A stretch of 64,000 nt of DNA from an uncultured bacterium (lineage in GTDB: Bacteria; Bacillota; Clostridia; Oscillospirales; Oscillospiraceae), in assembly GCA_949840775.1 (NCBI GenBank), contig CATKXO010000010.1, forward strand, positions 1 to 64,000, given 5' to 3'. The translations under genes were made by a program, and so were the position numbers. This document shows, one piece after another, positions 9,576 through 17,172 of this stretch. Every line of letters starts with the position of its first letter. Position 1 is the stretch's first letter. The notes under the pieces are model-generated. The model searched no databases and was not told where the DNA came from. It worked only from the letters and a program-made list of their open reading frames with translations.

Positions 9576-9619
9576 GGGGCATATTTGCAGGAAGGTGTAC
9601 CTTCCTGCAAATATGCCCC
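9576..9619. repeat. 20-bp perfect inverted repeat with TGTA loop
   Basis: GGGGCATATTTGCAGGAAGG (9576-9595) is repeated in exact inverse at 9600-9619 around a 4-base TGTA. It could be the terminator of the recombinase gene, but no T-run follows. A recombinase recognition site or the end of a mobile unit is the alternative. Confidence 0.8.
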
Positions 9620-9687
9620 ACTTTGATCCATATACAGCCTATCAGAAAAATTGTCGGTTTTCAATATTTACACGAAAAAATTTTTTG

Positions 9688-10230
9688 ATGAAACGCCTTG
9701 CACAAAGGTACACCATCCTGCAAATCCAACGCAAGCGGGAGGCGCATCTGGTGGAGGTATATTCCAGAAAGAAGCTGAATCTGACCGGACAGAGATTTGG
9801 CCGTCTGACCGTCATTGAGCCCGCGCCCAACATGGGCAAACGGACGGCCTGGCGGTGCCGGTGCGACTGCGGACGGGAGACGGTGGTCACAACCGGCCGC
9901 CTGCGCAGCGGGAAAACAGCCAGCTGCGGGCAGTGCGTGGAGCGGGGGCTTTCCTGCCTGACCTACATAGACGGTACCTGTGTAGAGATGCTGAAGGCCA
10001 AGACAGTGCGGCGGAACAACACCAGCGGCGTACCCGGAGTGGACTGGCGGGCATCCAAGGGGCTGTGGCGGGCGTCCATTTGCTTTAAGGGAAGGCGGCA
10101 ATATCTGGGCAGCTTTGCCCGCTTTGAGGATGCGGTCAAGGCCAGAAAGCGGGCGGAAGAAAATCTGCACGATCAATTTTTGGCCGAATTTGACCGGAAC
10201 GGCTCCGGAAATGGGAAGGGTCCCGCGTAA
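9688..10230 (+). CDS. AP2-domain, phage-type DNA-binding protein
   Basis: The 180-residue protein contains LTGQRFGRLTVIE, then a CRCDCG...SCGQC Cys cluster that probably forms a zinc knuckle, then a C-terminal AP2/integrase-type domain (NNTSGVPGVDWRASKGLWRASI...YLGSFARFEDAVKARKRAEENL). This layout is typical of phage and mobile-element proteins related to AP2-HNH homing endonucleases, but I see no HNH catalytic motif, so DNA binding without cleavage is likely. The start is uncertain: ATG 9688 has no strong ribosome binding site, and a GTG near 9751 just before KKLNLTGQ is possible. It follows the resolvase gene by 113 bp and may be part of the same acquired unit. Confidence 0.72.
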   Translation: MKRLAQRYTILQIQRKREAHLVEVYSRKKLNLTGQRFGRLTVIEPAPNMGKRTAWRCRCDCGRETVVTTGRLRSGKTASCGQCVERGLSCLTYIDGTCVEMLKAKTVRRNNTSGVPGVDWRASKGLWRASICFKGRRQYLGSFARFEDAVKARKRAEENLHDQFLAEFDRNGSGNGKGPA

Positions 10231-10246
10231 CTGCGGGACCCTTTCC

Positions 10247-12055
10247 TCATTCCTCGTCCAGCTTGAGCACAGCCATAAACGCCTCGGTGGGCAGCTGGAC
10301 GGTGCCCAAGGTGCGCATCTTCTTCTTGCCCTCCTTCTGCTTCTCCAGCAGCTTCTTCTTCCGGGTGATGTCGCCGCCGTAGCACTTGGCCAGCACGTCC
10401 TTCCGCATGGCCTTCACCGTCTCACGGGCGATGATCTTGCCCCCGATGGCCGCCTGGACGGGCACCTCGAAGAGCTGGCGGGGGATGTTCTCCTTCAGCT
10501 TCTCGCAGATGCGCCGGGCCCGGCCGTAGGCCTTATCCCGGTGGACGATGAAGGACAGGGCGTCCACCTGGTCGCCGTTGAGGAGCAGGTCCACCTTCAC
10601 CAGGTCGCTGGGCTCGTAGCCCTCCAGCTCGTAGTCCAGGCTGGCGTACCCCTTGGTGCGGGCCTTGAGGGCGTCGAAGAAGTCGTAGATGATCTCACCG
10701 ATGGGCATGGAGTAGTGCAGCTCTACCAGATTGGTGTCCAGATACTGCATATCTTTGAACACCCCCCGGCGGTCCTGGCACATGGGCATGATGTTGCCCA
10801 CGTAGTCCGGCGGGGAGATGATGGACACCTTGGCGTAGGGCTCCTTGGCGGTGGCGATGGAGCCGGGGTCGGGGTAGTTGTGGGGGTTGTCCACCCGGAC
10901 CACAGTACCGTCAGTTTTGGTGACCTCGTATATTACCGAGGGTAATGTGGTGACAAGGTCCAGGTCGAACTCCCGCTCCAGCCGCTCCTGGATGATCTCC
11001 ATGTGGAGCATCCCCAAAAAGCCGCACCGGAAGCCGAAGCCCAGGGCCACGGAGGACTCCGGTTCGAAGGACAGGGAGGCGTCGTTGAGCTGGAGCTTCT
11101 CCAGGGCGTCCCGCAGGTCAGGGTACTTGGAGCCGTCCTCGGTGTAGATGCCGCAGTAGACCATGGCCTGGGCGGGGCGGTAGCCGGGCAGGGCCTCCGC
11201 CGCCGGGTTGTCCGCCCCGGTGATGGTGTCGCCCACGCTGGTGTCCTTCACATTCTTGATGGAGGCGGTGAACCAGCCCACCTCCCCGGCGGACAGCTCC
11301 CCGGCGCTCTCCATCCCCAGGGGCTTGAGATAGCCGCAGTCCAGCACCTGGTAAGCGGCCCCGGAGGCCATCATCTTCACGTTCATCCCCTTTTTCAGGG
11401 AACCCTCCATGATGCGGAAGTAGACAATCACTCCCACGTAGGGGTCGTACTGGCTGTCAAAGATCAGGGCCTTCAGGGGGGCGGCGGGGTCCCCCTCCGG
11501 GGCGGGGATGTTCTTCACGATGTCCTCCAGCACAGCGGGGATGTTGATGCCCTGCTTGGCGGAAATCTCCGGGGCGTCCAGGGCGGGGAGGGCCAGGACG
11601 TTCTCAATCTCCTCCTTCACCCGCGCCGGGTCGGCGGCGGGCAGGTCGATCTTGTTCACCACCGGGAGTATCTCCAGGTCGTGCTCCATGGCCAGGTAGG
11701 TGTTGGCCAGGGTCTGGGCCTCGATGCCCTGGGAGGCGTCCACAATGAGCACCGCCCCCTCGCAGGCCGCCAGGGAGCGGGACACCTCGTAGTTGAAGTC
11801 CACGTGCCCCGGTGTGTCGATGAGGTTCAGGTGGTAAATTTCCCCGTCCTCCGCCTGGTAGTCCAGCCGCACCGCCCGGGCCTTGATGGTGATGCCCCGC
11901 TCCTTCTCCAGGTCCATGTTGTCCAGCAGCTGAGATTCCATCTGCCGCTGCTCCACCGCCCCGCACAGCTCAATTAAGCGGTCCGACAGGGTGGACTTGC
12001 CGTGGTCGATGTGGGCGATGATGGAAAAGTTCCTGATTTTACTCTGGTCGGTCAT
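10247..12055 (-). CDS. lepA: Elongation factor 4 (LepA), ribosome back-translocating GTPase
   Basis: A 602-residue translational GTPase of family-standard length (about 600). The G1 motif AHIDHGKST lies near the N terminus, followed by DTPGHVDF (G3) and NKIDLP (G4). The LepA-specific C-terminal domain includes [27 protein letters not shown] and ends [24 protein letters not shown]. LepA acts on stalled or mistranslocated ribosomes and in ribosome assembly. I chose ATG 12055 (AGAGAGG upstream) over the 13-codon longer frame. In many Firmicutes lepA is followed by hemN and hrcA; here neither is next to it. Confidence 0.97.
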   Translation of the reverse strand: MTDQSKIRNFSIIAHIDHGKSTLSDRLIELCGAVEQRQMESQLLDNMDLEKERGITIKARAVRLDYQAEDGEIYHLNLIDTPGHVDFNYEVSRSLAACEGAVLIVDASQGIEAQTLANTYLAMEHDLEILPVVNKIDLPAADPARVKEEIENVLALPALDAPEISAKQGINIPAVLEDIVKNIPAPEGDPAAPLKALIFDSQYDPYVGVIVYFRIMEGSLKKGMNVKMMASGAAYQVLDCGYLKPLGMESAGELSAGEVGWFTASIKNVKDTSVGDTITGADNPAAEALPGYRPAQAMVYCGIYTEDGSKYPDLRDALEKLQLNDASLSFEPESSVALGFGFRCGFLGMLHMEIIQERLEREFDLDLVTTLPSVIYEVTKTDGTVVRVDNPHNYPDPGSIATAKEPYAKVSIISPPDYVGNIMPMCQDRRGVFKDMQYLDTNLVELHYSMPIGEIIYDFFDALKARTKGYASLDYELEGYEPSDLVKVDLLLNGDQVDALSFIVHRDKAYGRARRICEKLKENIPRQLFEVPVQAAIGGKIIARETVKAMRKDVLAKCYGGDITRKKKLLEKQKEGKKKMRTLGTVQLPTEAFMAVLKLDEE

Positions 12056-12079
12056 ATGCAAAACCTCTCTGGTTTGAAA

Positions 12080-12238
12080 TGTAGGGGCGGACATTGTCCG
12101 CCCGTATGTGTAGGGCGGGACGACCTCGGCCCGCCGCCTTTTTAATGGTTTCTTTCCATGAAACGGCGCGCCCAGTGGTCGCGCCCTACAGGTTTAACGC
12201 CTTACGTCACGGGCGGGCGCACAATGTGCGCCCCTACA
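12080..12238. repeat. Compound TGTAGGGG...CCCCTACA intergenic repeat, copy 2
   Basis: Between lepA and the XRE gene lie at least three nested palindromic pieces: TGTAGGGGCGGACATTGTCC, TGTAGGGCGGGACGAC...CGCGCCCTACA and GGGCGCACAATGTGCGCCCC. The outer ends TGTAGGGG and CCCCTACA are inverted. It resembles the copies at 7251, 18588 and 19323 in its ends but not in its interior, so it may be a cluster of related short units. Confidence 0.7.
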
Positions 12239-12240
12239 GT

Positions 12241-12957
12241 CTATTTCTTTTCCTGTTTCGCTTTCCGTCCTCCGCTGATGGCGGTGACCCGCTCGCCGGT
12301 GTTGTGGACCACCTGGAGGATGGACTGGTACAGCACCGGGTAGTCCCGGGCCAGGGCGTCGTTGGTCATCTCGGGCCAGGGTCCCTTCGCCTTGGCGTGG
12401 GCGGCCAGGGCGTCGGCCAGCTCGGCCTCGCAGCACTTCATGTCGGCCTCATGGAGGCCGGCCTGGAAGTGCCGGGGCGGGACGGAGAAGAAATCCGGAT
12501 TGTTGTCCGGGTTGGCGTCGTACAGCCGGCGGTAGACGGTATACACCGCCGTGGACAGGTAGCCGGCGGCGGCCTGGATGGCCTCCCGGCTGCCCGTTTT
12601 GCCCAGCAGGCCGAAGAGCACGCCGATGGAGTTGACCAGCAGTTTTTTGCTCAGCAGGGCCAGCACGCCTCCCCGCAGGGAGTTGTTCTTCTCGTCGCTG
12701 ATGTCGTAGAGCTCGTCGGGGGAAATGGTGGCGCCGTCCCGGGTGAGGGTGCGGCCCAGCAGGAAATCGGCGGACACGCCGTAGTAGTCGCAGGCCCGCA
12801 CCACAAAGACCAGTCCGGGCTCCCGGGCGCCGTTCTCATAGTGGCTGAGCAGGGCCTGAGAGATGCCCAGGGCTTCGGCGGCGGTGCGCTGGCTGACCCC
12901 CTTCTCCTGCCGCAGCAGGGAAAGGGTGCGGGGAAATTCGGGGTTTTCTAGCTTCAT
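12241..12957 (-). CDS. XRE-family transcriptional regulator, long form
   Basis: The 238-residue protein has an N-terminal helix-turn-helix (residues 5-65: LSLLRQEKGVSQRTAAEALGISQALLSHYENG) and a C-terminal half (about 80-230) of mostly helical character matching no family I can name. ATG 12957 is preceded by GAGGTGG; the longer frame passes through a hairpin and is rejected. It is divergent from pta, and the perfect palindrome at 13090-13102 between them is a candidate operator. Its targets are unknown. Confidence 0.8.
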   Translation of the reverse strand: MKLENPEFPRTLSLLRQEKGVSQRTAAEALGISQALLSHYENGAREPGLVFVVRACDYYGVSADFLLGRTLTRDGATISPDELYDISDEKNNSLRGGVLALLSKKLLVNSIGVLFGLLGKTGSREAIQAAAGYLSTAVYTVYRRLYDANPDNNPDFFSVPPRHFQAGLHEADMKCCEAELADALAAHAKAKGPWPEMTNDALARDYPVLYQSILQVVHNTGERVTAISGGRKAKQEKK

Positions 12958-13089
12958 ATCTTTCCACCTCAACACTGCAAAGTGCCAGGACCGCCCGCCT
13001 GCGGCGGGCCGGTCCTGGAGTTTCATATCGCTGGCTCCGGGTCCGGCCCGGCATCATCAGGACCGCCCCGGAGCGTTTTATATACACTT

Positions 13090-13102
13090 GGTATAGTATA
13101 CC
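13090..13102. promoter_or_regulatory. Operator-like palindrome GGTATAGTATACC
   Basis: A perfect 6+1+6 palindrome, A/T-rich, lies between the divergent XRE regulator and pta. Its size suits a dimeric XRE repressor. Binding is inferred only from symmetry and position. Confidence 0.5.
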
Positions 13103-13188
13103 TGAACCATTACGGCTCGTAAAGAGGGAATTTTAAAAATCCTCCGGAATTTTTCCCGGCTTTCCGGCAGAAAACTGTAATACGGCTC

Positions 13189-13217
13189 TTGCATTTTCTG
13201 CCAAGAGATGCTACCAT
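13189..13217 (+). promoter_or_regulatory. Possible promoter of pta
   Basis: TTGCAT (13189-13194) and TACCAT (13212-13217) are separated by 17 bp, 55 bp upstream of the pta start. The -10 box is weak. Confidence 0.4.
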
Positions 13218-13272
13218 TAGAATGAGATTCTGGTGGAAACACCAAAACTTCACTGGAAGGAATGATGTAACT

Positions 13273-14247
13273 ATGTTTGGAAAGCTCATTGATATCCTGA
13301 AGAAAAGCCCCAAGAAGATCGTCTTTACTGAGGGCACCGACCCCCGCATTCTGGAGGCGTCCGCCCGCCTGCTGTCCGGTACCTTCCTGACCCCGGTGCT
13401 GATCGGCAACGAGGCCGAAATCCGCTCCGCCGCCGAGGACGCCGGCTTCAACATCCGGGGCGCCGAAATCTACGACCCCGAGACCTATGAGAAGATGGAC
13501 GCCATGGTGGAGAAGATGGTAGAGCTGCGCAAGGGCAAGATGACCGCCGACGAGTGCCGGGCCATGCTCCGCAAGGGCAACTACTTCGGCACCATGCTGG
13601 TGGCCATGGGCATCGCCGACGCTCTGCTGGGCGGCGCAACCTATTCCACTGCCGATACCGTCCGCCCCGCCCTCCAGCTGGTGAAGACCAAGCCGGGCAA
13701 CAAGATCGTCTCCTCCTGCTTCATTCTGGTGCGCCCCTACGCCACCGGCGGCAACATGGTGCTGGCCATGGCCGACTGCGCCATCAACATTGACCCCAGC
13801 GAGGACGAGCTGGTGGAGATCGCCTCCGAGACCGTCAAGTGCGCCCAAATCTTCGGCGTGGACCCCAAGGTGGCCTTCCTCAGCTACTCCACCTTCGGCT
13901 CCGGCAAGGGCCCTGCGGTGGACAAGATGCGCAACGCCGCCGAGAAGGCCAAGGCCGCTATGCCCGAGGTGCCCATCGAGGGCGAGCTGCAGTTCGACGC
14001 CGCCGTCTCCCCCCGTGTGGCCGAGACCAAGTGCCCCGACTCCAAGGTGGCCGGCTACGCCAACACCTTTATCTTCCCCGACATCAGCGCCGGCAACATC
14101 GGCTATAAGATCGCCCAGCGTTTGGGTTCCTTCGAGGCCTACGGCCCCATCCTGCTGGGCCTGAACGCCCCCATCAATGACCTGTCCCGGGGCTGCAATG
14201 CCCAGGAGGTCTACTCCATGGCCATCATCACCGCCGCCTTGGCCTAA
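13273..14247 (+). CDS. pta: Phosphate acetyltransferase
   Basis: The 324-residue enzyme interconverts acetyl-CoA and acetyl phosphate, feeding ATP formation through acetate kinase. It fits the short Pta class found in Firmicutes (about 325-335 residues). Seen in the sequence are KIVFTEGTDPRILEA at the N terminus, YSTADTVRPALQLVKT, SYSTFGSGKGP, and the C-terminal block FPDISAGNIGYKIAQRLG, with LGLNAPINDLSRG, typical of Pta. Phosphate butyryltransferase is a related alternative but usually lacks the last two blocks. GGAAGG lies 12 bp before the ATG. ackA is not adjacent. A strong terminator follows. Confidence 0.92.
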   Translation: MFGKLIDILKKSPKKIVFTEGTDPRILEASARLLSGTFLTPVLIGNEAEIRSAAEDAGFNIRGAEIYDPETYEKMDAMVEKMVELRKGKMTADECRAMLRKGNYFGTMLVAMGIADALLGGATYSTADTVRPALQLVKTKPGNKIVSSCFILVRPYATGGNMVLAMADCAINIDPSEDELVEIASETVKCAQIFGVDPKVAFLSYSTFGSGKGPAVDKMRNAAEKAKAAMPEVPIEGELQFDAAVSPRVAETKCPDSKVAGYANTFIFPDISAGNIGYKIAQRLGSFEAYGPILLGLNAPINDLSRGCNAQEVYSMAIITAALA

Positions 14248-14257
14248 AACTTTGCGT

Positions 14258-14290
14258 AATAAACCCTCCGGAATTTCCGGAGGGTTTATT
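14258..14290. terminator. Bidirectional terminator between pta and a small XRE gene
   Basis: AATAAACCCTCCGGAA, a single T, and the exact complement make a 16-bp stem; GTTTTG follows on the plus strand. It overlaps the last codons of the convergent XRE gene by 5 bp. Confidence 0.88.
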
Positions 14291-14507
14291 GTTTTGCCCG
14301 TGGATATGGCTGTGGCTGATTAGTCAGGCCGGCCAGGTAATCCATGCTGGTATCCAACGCCAGGGCTACCCGTTTACATTGTTCAAAGGATAGATTCCGC
14401 TTTCCACTCTCAATTTTGGAGTAGTCACTTTGGTCAATCCCAGTCAGCATCTGCATTTGGAGCTGCGTAAACCCCTTTGCTTTGCGCAGTTCTTTCAATC
14501 GGCTCAT
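14286..14507 (-). CDS. Small XRE-family regulator
   Basis: A 73-residue single-domain Cro/CI-type protein. The helix-turn-helix spans residues 4-60 (LKELRKAKGFTQLQMQMLTGIDQSDYSKIESGKRNLS) and the tail reads MDYLAGLTNQPQPYPRAK. The same YL.GLT....PYP.AK tail is seen in the XRE gene at 23538. GGTGAT precedes the ATG. It is divergent from a small unknown gene (14591), with direct repeats in the shared promoter region. It is probably a local repressor. Confidence 0.85.
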   Translation of the reverse strand: MSRLKELRKAKGFTQLQMQMLTGIDQSDYSKIESGKRNLSFEQCKRVALALDTSMDYLAGLTNQPQPYPRAKQ

Positions 14508-14530
14508 AGCATCACCGTATATAGTATGGC

Positions 14531-14570
14531 AAATTGACCTATTGATTTTAGGGTGAAATTGACCTACTAT
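14531..14570 (+). promoter_or_regulatory. Promoter with two AAATTGACCTA direct repeats
   Basis: TTGATT (14542-14547) and TACTAT (14565-14570) are 17 bp apart, 20 bp before the start of the 88-residue gene. Identical 11-mers AAATTGACCTA at 14531-14541 and 14556-14566 flank the -35 box and abut the -10 box. They are likely binding sites of the divergent XRE protein (inference). Confidence 0.65.
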
Positions 14571-14590
14571 ATTCCTGGAGGTGTTACAAT

Positions 14591-14857
14591 ATGAACTCAG
14601 AAAATTTTCCTACTGTAGAAGAACGGCTCTGCGCCCAGGCAATCGGCTGGGATTTTCTGCGCTACGCTAAAAAGTACAACATCCATGATTTGGCACAGCA
14701 GGTGGACAGTGACGCGGTTGCTTTAATTAAGGAGATCAAAACGATTCTGGATGACCCTGCCCTGGACGACCCGGAGTGTTTTCTGCGAGTTGACGCCATT
14801 GTACGGGCCTTCCACAAATATGATTTGCCAACCGGGCGGCATTGGGAATTGGAATAG
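14591..14857 (+). CDS. Small protein of unknown function
   Basis: The 88-residue protein is acidic and predicted mostly helical (EERLCAQAIGWDFLRYAKKYNIHDLAQQVDSDAVALIKEIKTILDD). It has no signal peptide or membrane segment. I do not recognise the family. GGAGGTG precedes the ATG at good spacing and the codon use looks real. It is paired with a divergent XRE regulator, like several other small genes in this window. A partner or cargo of the regulator is possible, but nothing shows the function. Confidence 0.7.
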   Translation: MNSENFPTVEERLCAQAIGWDFLRYAKKYNIHDLAQQVDSDAVALIKEIKTILDDPALDDPECFLRVDAIVRAFHKYDLPTGRHWELE

Positions 14858-14861
14858 AGAA

Positions 14862-14880
14862 GGGCGGCCACAGGCCGCCC
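14862..14880. terminator. G/C-rich hairpin between small gene and mnmE
   Basis: GGGCGGCC, an ACA loop and GGCCGCCC form an 8-bp stem followed by CTAC. It resembles one end of the intergenic repeat family. It may separate the convergent genes, but there is no real T-run. Confidence 0.5.
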
Positions 14881-16263
14881 CTACTTTCCTACGCAGAATT
14901 TTGAAAAAATTCGGTCGGTCACGTCCTCCCGCACAGACTGGCCGGTGAGCTCCCCTAAAGCCTCCAGCGCCTCCTCCACGTCGGTGAGGAGGGCGTCGGG
15001 GGTCACCCCGGCCTCCAGGGCCTCCCTGGCCCGGCGGACCGCCTCCAGAGCCCTGCGGGCGGCCTCCTCCTGCCGGGCGTTGGTGAGGATTTCGCCGTAG
15101 GGGGCGGCCTCCTCCCTGGGGAACAGCTGGGCCACCGTCTCACCCAGTTCCCGGACTGCCCGCTCAGGGGACTGCTTCACGCTAATGCACACTTGGGGAG
15201 GGAGCGGAAAGTTTACAAGCGGAACTGGGGCGGGGGGAAGGTCGGTCTTGCTGATGACCAGAATGGTGGGGGCCAACTCCATGGCCTGCCGCAACAGGAG
15301 CACATCCTCCTCCACCGTGGGCTGGGACTGGTCCCAAAGCACCAAAATCAACCCCGCCTCCTCCATAGCCCTGCGGGACCGCTCCACCCCCAGCTTTTCC
15401 ACCGGGTCGGCCGTGTTCCGCAAACCGGCGGTATCGATGAGCCGCAGGGGGACGCCCCCCAGCTCGCACCGCTCCTCCACCGTGTCCCTGGTGGTGCCGG
15501 GGATGTCGGTGACGATGGCCCGGTCCCAGCCCAGCATGGCGTTGAGCAGGGAGGACTTGCCCGCGTTGGGCCGGCCCACAATGGCGCAGGGCACCCCGTC
15601 CCGGAGCAGGCACTCCCGGCCGCAGGTGGCCAGCAGGGCGTTCAGCTCCCCCTCCTGGTTGGAGAGGGCATTGTCCAGCTCCTCCAGGCGGAAGGGGTCG
15701 ATGTCCTCATCGGGGTAGTCCAGCACAGCGTGGAAGTGGGCCATCACGTCCACCAGGGCGGAGTAGACGGCCCCGATTTTTTTCGACAGCGCCCCGGCCA
15801 GCTGGCCCGCCGCATGGCGGGCCCCCTCCCGGCTCCGGGCGGTGAGCAGGTCCCCCACCGCCTCCGCCTGGGCCAGGTCCAGCCGGCCGTTGAGGAAGGC
15901 CCGCCGGGTAAACTCCCCCGCCCCGGCCTGACGGGCCCCGGCGGCGAAGAGGGCCTCCAGGCCCAGGGCCAGCACCGTGGGGGAGCCGTGGCACTGAAAC
16001 TCCGCCGTGTCCTCCCCGGTGTAGCTGGAGGGGCCCAGGCTGTAGGTGCACAGCACCCGGTCGATGGGTGCGCCCCCGCTGTCCAGCAGCTCGCCGTACA
16101 CCAGCTCTCGGGGGGCGTGTTCCCGCAAACCCTTGCGCCCCAGCGGTTTGAAGCACATTTCCGCAATGGAGGCCGCCCCCGGCCCGGACAGCCTCAAGAT
16201 CCCGATGGCCCCCGGCCCGGCCGGGGTGGAGATGGCGGCGATGGTGTCGGTGGAGAGGGACAT
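14881..16263 (-). CDS. mnmE: tRNA modification GTPase MnmE
   Basis: This 460-residue GTPase acts with MnmG to make the cmnm5 group at wobble uridine of tRNAs. Seen in order: the N-terminal folate-binding domain (MSLSTDTIAAISTPAGPGAIGILRLSG), a helical domain, and the inserted G domain with GRPNAGKSSLLNA (G1), DIPGTTRDT (G2), DTAGLR (G3) and SKTD (G4). The C-terminal motif is FCVGK, with the family's catalytic Cys. I chose ATG 16263 because AGGAG lies upstream; the frame continues further without any conserved sequence. The usual neighbours jag, mnmG and rsmG are absent on both sides. Confidence 0.97.
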   Translation of the reverse strand: MSLSTDTIAAISTPAGPGAIGILRLSGPGAASIAEMCFKPLGRKGLREHAPRELVYGELLDSGGAPIDRVLCTYSLGPSSYTGEDTAEFQCHGSPTVLALGLEALFAAGARQAGAGEFTRRAFLNGRLDLAQAEAVGDLLTARSREGARHAAGQLAGALSKKIGAVYSALVDVMAHFHAVLDYPDEDIDPFRLEELDNALSNQEGELNALLATCGRECLLRDGVPCAIVGRPNAGKSSLLNAMLGWDRAIVTDIPGTTRDTVEERCELGGVPLRLIDTAGLRNTADPVEKLGVERSRRAMEEAGLILVLWDQSQPTVEEDVLLLRQAMELAPTILVISKTDLPPAPVPLVNFPLPPQVCISVKQSPERAVRELGETVAQLFPREEAAPYGEILTNARQEEAARRALEAVRRAREALEAGVTPDALLTDVEEALEALGELTGQSVREDVTDRIFSKFCVGK

Positions 16264-16597
16264 GGACGGCGCTCCTTTCAGGATTCGACAGAAAATACAC
16301 AGTCCCCTGCAAAATGGCCCGCGGGAAAATTTTGTGTAAAATTCAGCCTTGACAGATGTTATGGAAACCGGATTTGTATATTCCCCGTTAACACAGTTGA
16401 CATAACCGATGTGGAAAACCCTGTGGACAATGTGGAAAAAGCCTCTGCCCCAGGGGAAAGGGCTGTGGAAAGTTTGGTGGGAAAAGTGGATAAAAAACTG
16501 CATAGAGGGTGACAAAATAATTTTCTTACCTGGAGAAAACATGGAATATTATGGGCGGTGGTCCTGTCATTTTGCATGAAGAACCCCAAGACATTCC
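16264..16597. other. Gene-free region upstream of mnmE
   Basis: This 334-bp A/T-richer stretch holds the DnaA-box-like cluster (16410-16493). A long open frame runs through it on the minus strand as an extension of mnmE, but it lacks a start signal and conserved sequence. I see no clear promoter for mnmE. Confidence 0.5.
16410..16493 (-). other. Cluster of five DnaA-box-like 9-mers
   Basis: Read on the minus strand, five same-oriented 9-mers resemble TTATCCACA: TTATCCACT (16485-16493), CTTTCCACA (16464-16472), TTTTCCACA (16431-16439), TTGTCCACA (16422-16430) and TTTTCCACA (16410-16418). Each differs from the consensus at one or two positions. Several in 84 bp upstream of mnmE, a gene often close to oriC in Firmicutes, suggest a DnaA-binding region or a relic of one. 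Confidence 0.5.
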
Positions 16598-16807
16598 CTA
16601 TGGCGTATCTGCCCTTCCTGCCAGGTAATCCAAAGAGATGCCGTAAAAATCGGCAATTCTTGCAGCGACGGACAGTGTGGGCTCGGATTCCTCGTATTCA
16701 TATTTTTGATAAGCTCGAGGAGAAATCTTAATCCCCTTTGCTGCCGCCGATTGTGAAACTCCTCTGTTTTTGCGCAATTCAATCAGCCGTTTAGAAAAAA
16801 CAGACAT
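16598..16807 (-). CDS. Small XRE-family regulator
   Basis: The 69-residue Cro/CI-type protein has a helix-turn-helix across nearly its whole length (FSKRLIELRKNRGVSQSAAAKGIKISPRAYQKYEYEES) and ends SLDYLAGRADTP, the usual end of small clostridial XRE proteins. It is divergent from the 86-residue gene at 16902, with a consensus promoter and palindrome between them. It is probably an autoregulated local repressor. Confidence 0.85.
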   Translation of the reverse strand: MSVFSKRLIELRKNRGVSQSAAAKGIKISPRAYQKYEYEESEPTLSVAARIADFYGISLDYLAGRADTP

Positions 16808-16822
16808 TTTAGCACGTCCCTC

Positions 16823-16851
16823 TTGACAACGTATGGATATACGTGTATTAT
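16823..16851 (+). promoter_or_regulatory. Consensus promoter with operator in the spacer
   Basis: TTGACA (16823-16828) and TATTAT (16846-16851) are separated by 17 bp. The spacer contains the inverted repeat ACGTAT-GGAT-ATACGT (16829-16844), ideally placed for repression by the divergent XRE protein. A second near-palindrome lies at 16862-16875. Confidence 0.75.
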
Positions 16852-16901
16852 GGAAATATAGCGTACTATAGTGCGTTGCTTTGAAGGGGAGGGTAAGCTC
16901 A

Positions 16902-17162
16902 ATGGGCGACTTAATAGACGACCTCAGCCTATACGCCGTTGAAAACCTGATTCCACGGTTTCAACAGGAAACCGCTGCGGAGATACGGACCGCCTGGCAC
17001 AAAGTGGACCGGCTCGTCGAACAGCTAAAGGCTCTGAGCCCGGAGGCGGACCGGTATCTGGAGCAGCTTCAAAACGAACTGCTGACCATAGACTTTTACC
17101 GTGGTCGGGCCGTACTTCAGGCCGGGCTGTCCATTGGCCTGGAGCTGGGACGGTTGATATAG
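16902..17162 (+). CDS. Small helical protein of unknown function
   Basis: The 86-residue protein is predicted fully helical, with a C-terminal IDFYRGRAVLQAGLSIGLELGRLI stretch. This resembles the end of small clostridial proteins catalogued as DUF6809, though I am not certain of that match. There is no signal peptide. ATG 16902 follows GGGGAGGG, so it is preferred to the upstream in-frame start. Its promoter overlaps a palindrome that the divergent XRE protein probably binds. Function unknown. Confidence 0.7.
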   Translation: MGDLIDDLSLYAVENLIPRFQQETAAEIRTAWHKVDRLVEQLKALSPEADRYLEQLQNELLTIDFYRGRAVLQAGLSIGLELGRLI

Positions 17163-17172
17163 GGGGGCGGCC

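Larger units (their letters stand above)
12958..13272. other. Divergent intergenic region between XRE gene and pta
   Basis: The 315-bp stretch holds a strong hairpin at 12985-13018 in the leader of the XRE gene (CCAGGACC with GGTCCTGG outer stem), the 13-bp palindrome at 13090-13102 and a possible pta promoter at 13189-13217. I see no gene in it. Confidence 0.5.

Noticed and set aside
9576..9619. Inverted repeat as the end of an insertion sequence
   Set aside because: No transposase of an IS family, no second copy and no target-site duplication could be seen; kept only as an inverted repeat.
12080..12238. Possible CRISPR array between lepA and the XRE gene
   Set aside because: The repeated pieces are palindromes of unequal size without regular repeat-spacer periodicity, and no cas gene is nearby.
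16264..16542. 93-codon N-terminal extension of MnmE
   Set aside because: MnmE starts at the conserved folate-binding domain with AGGAG upstream; the extension is the A/T-rich region with DnaA-like boxes.
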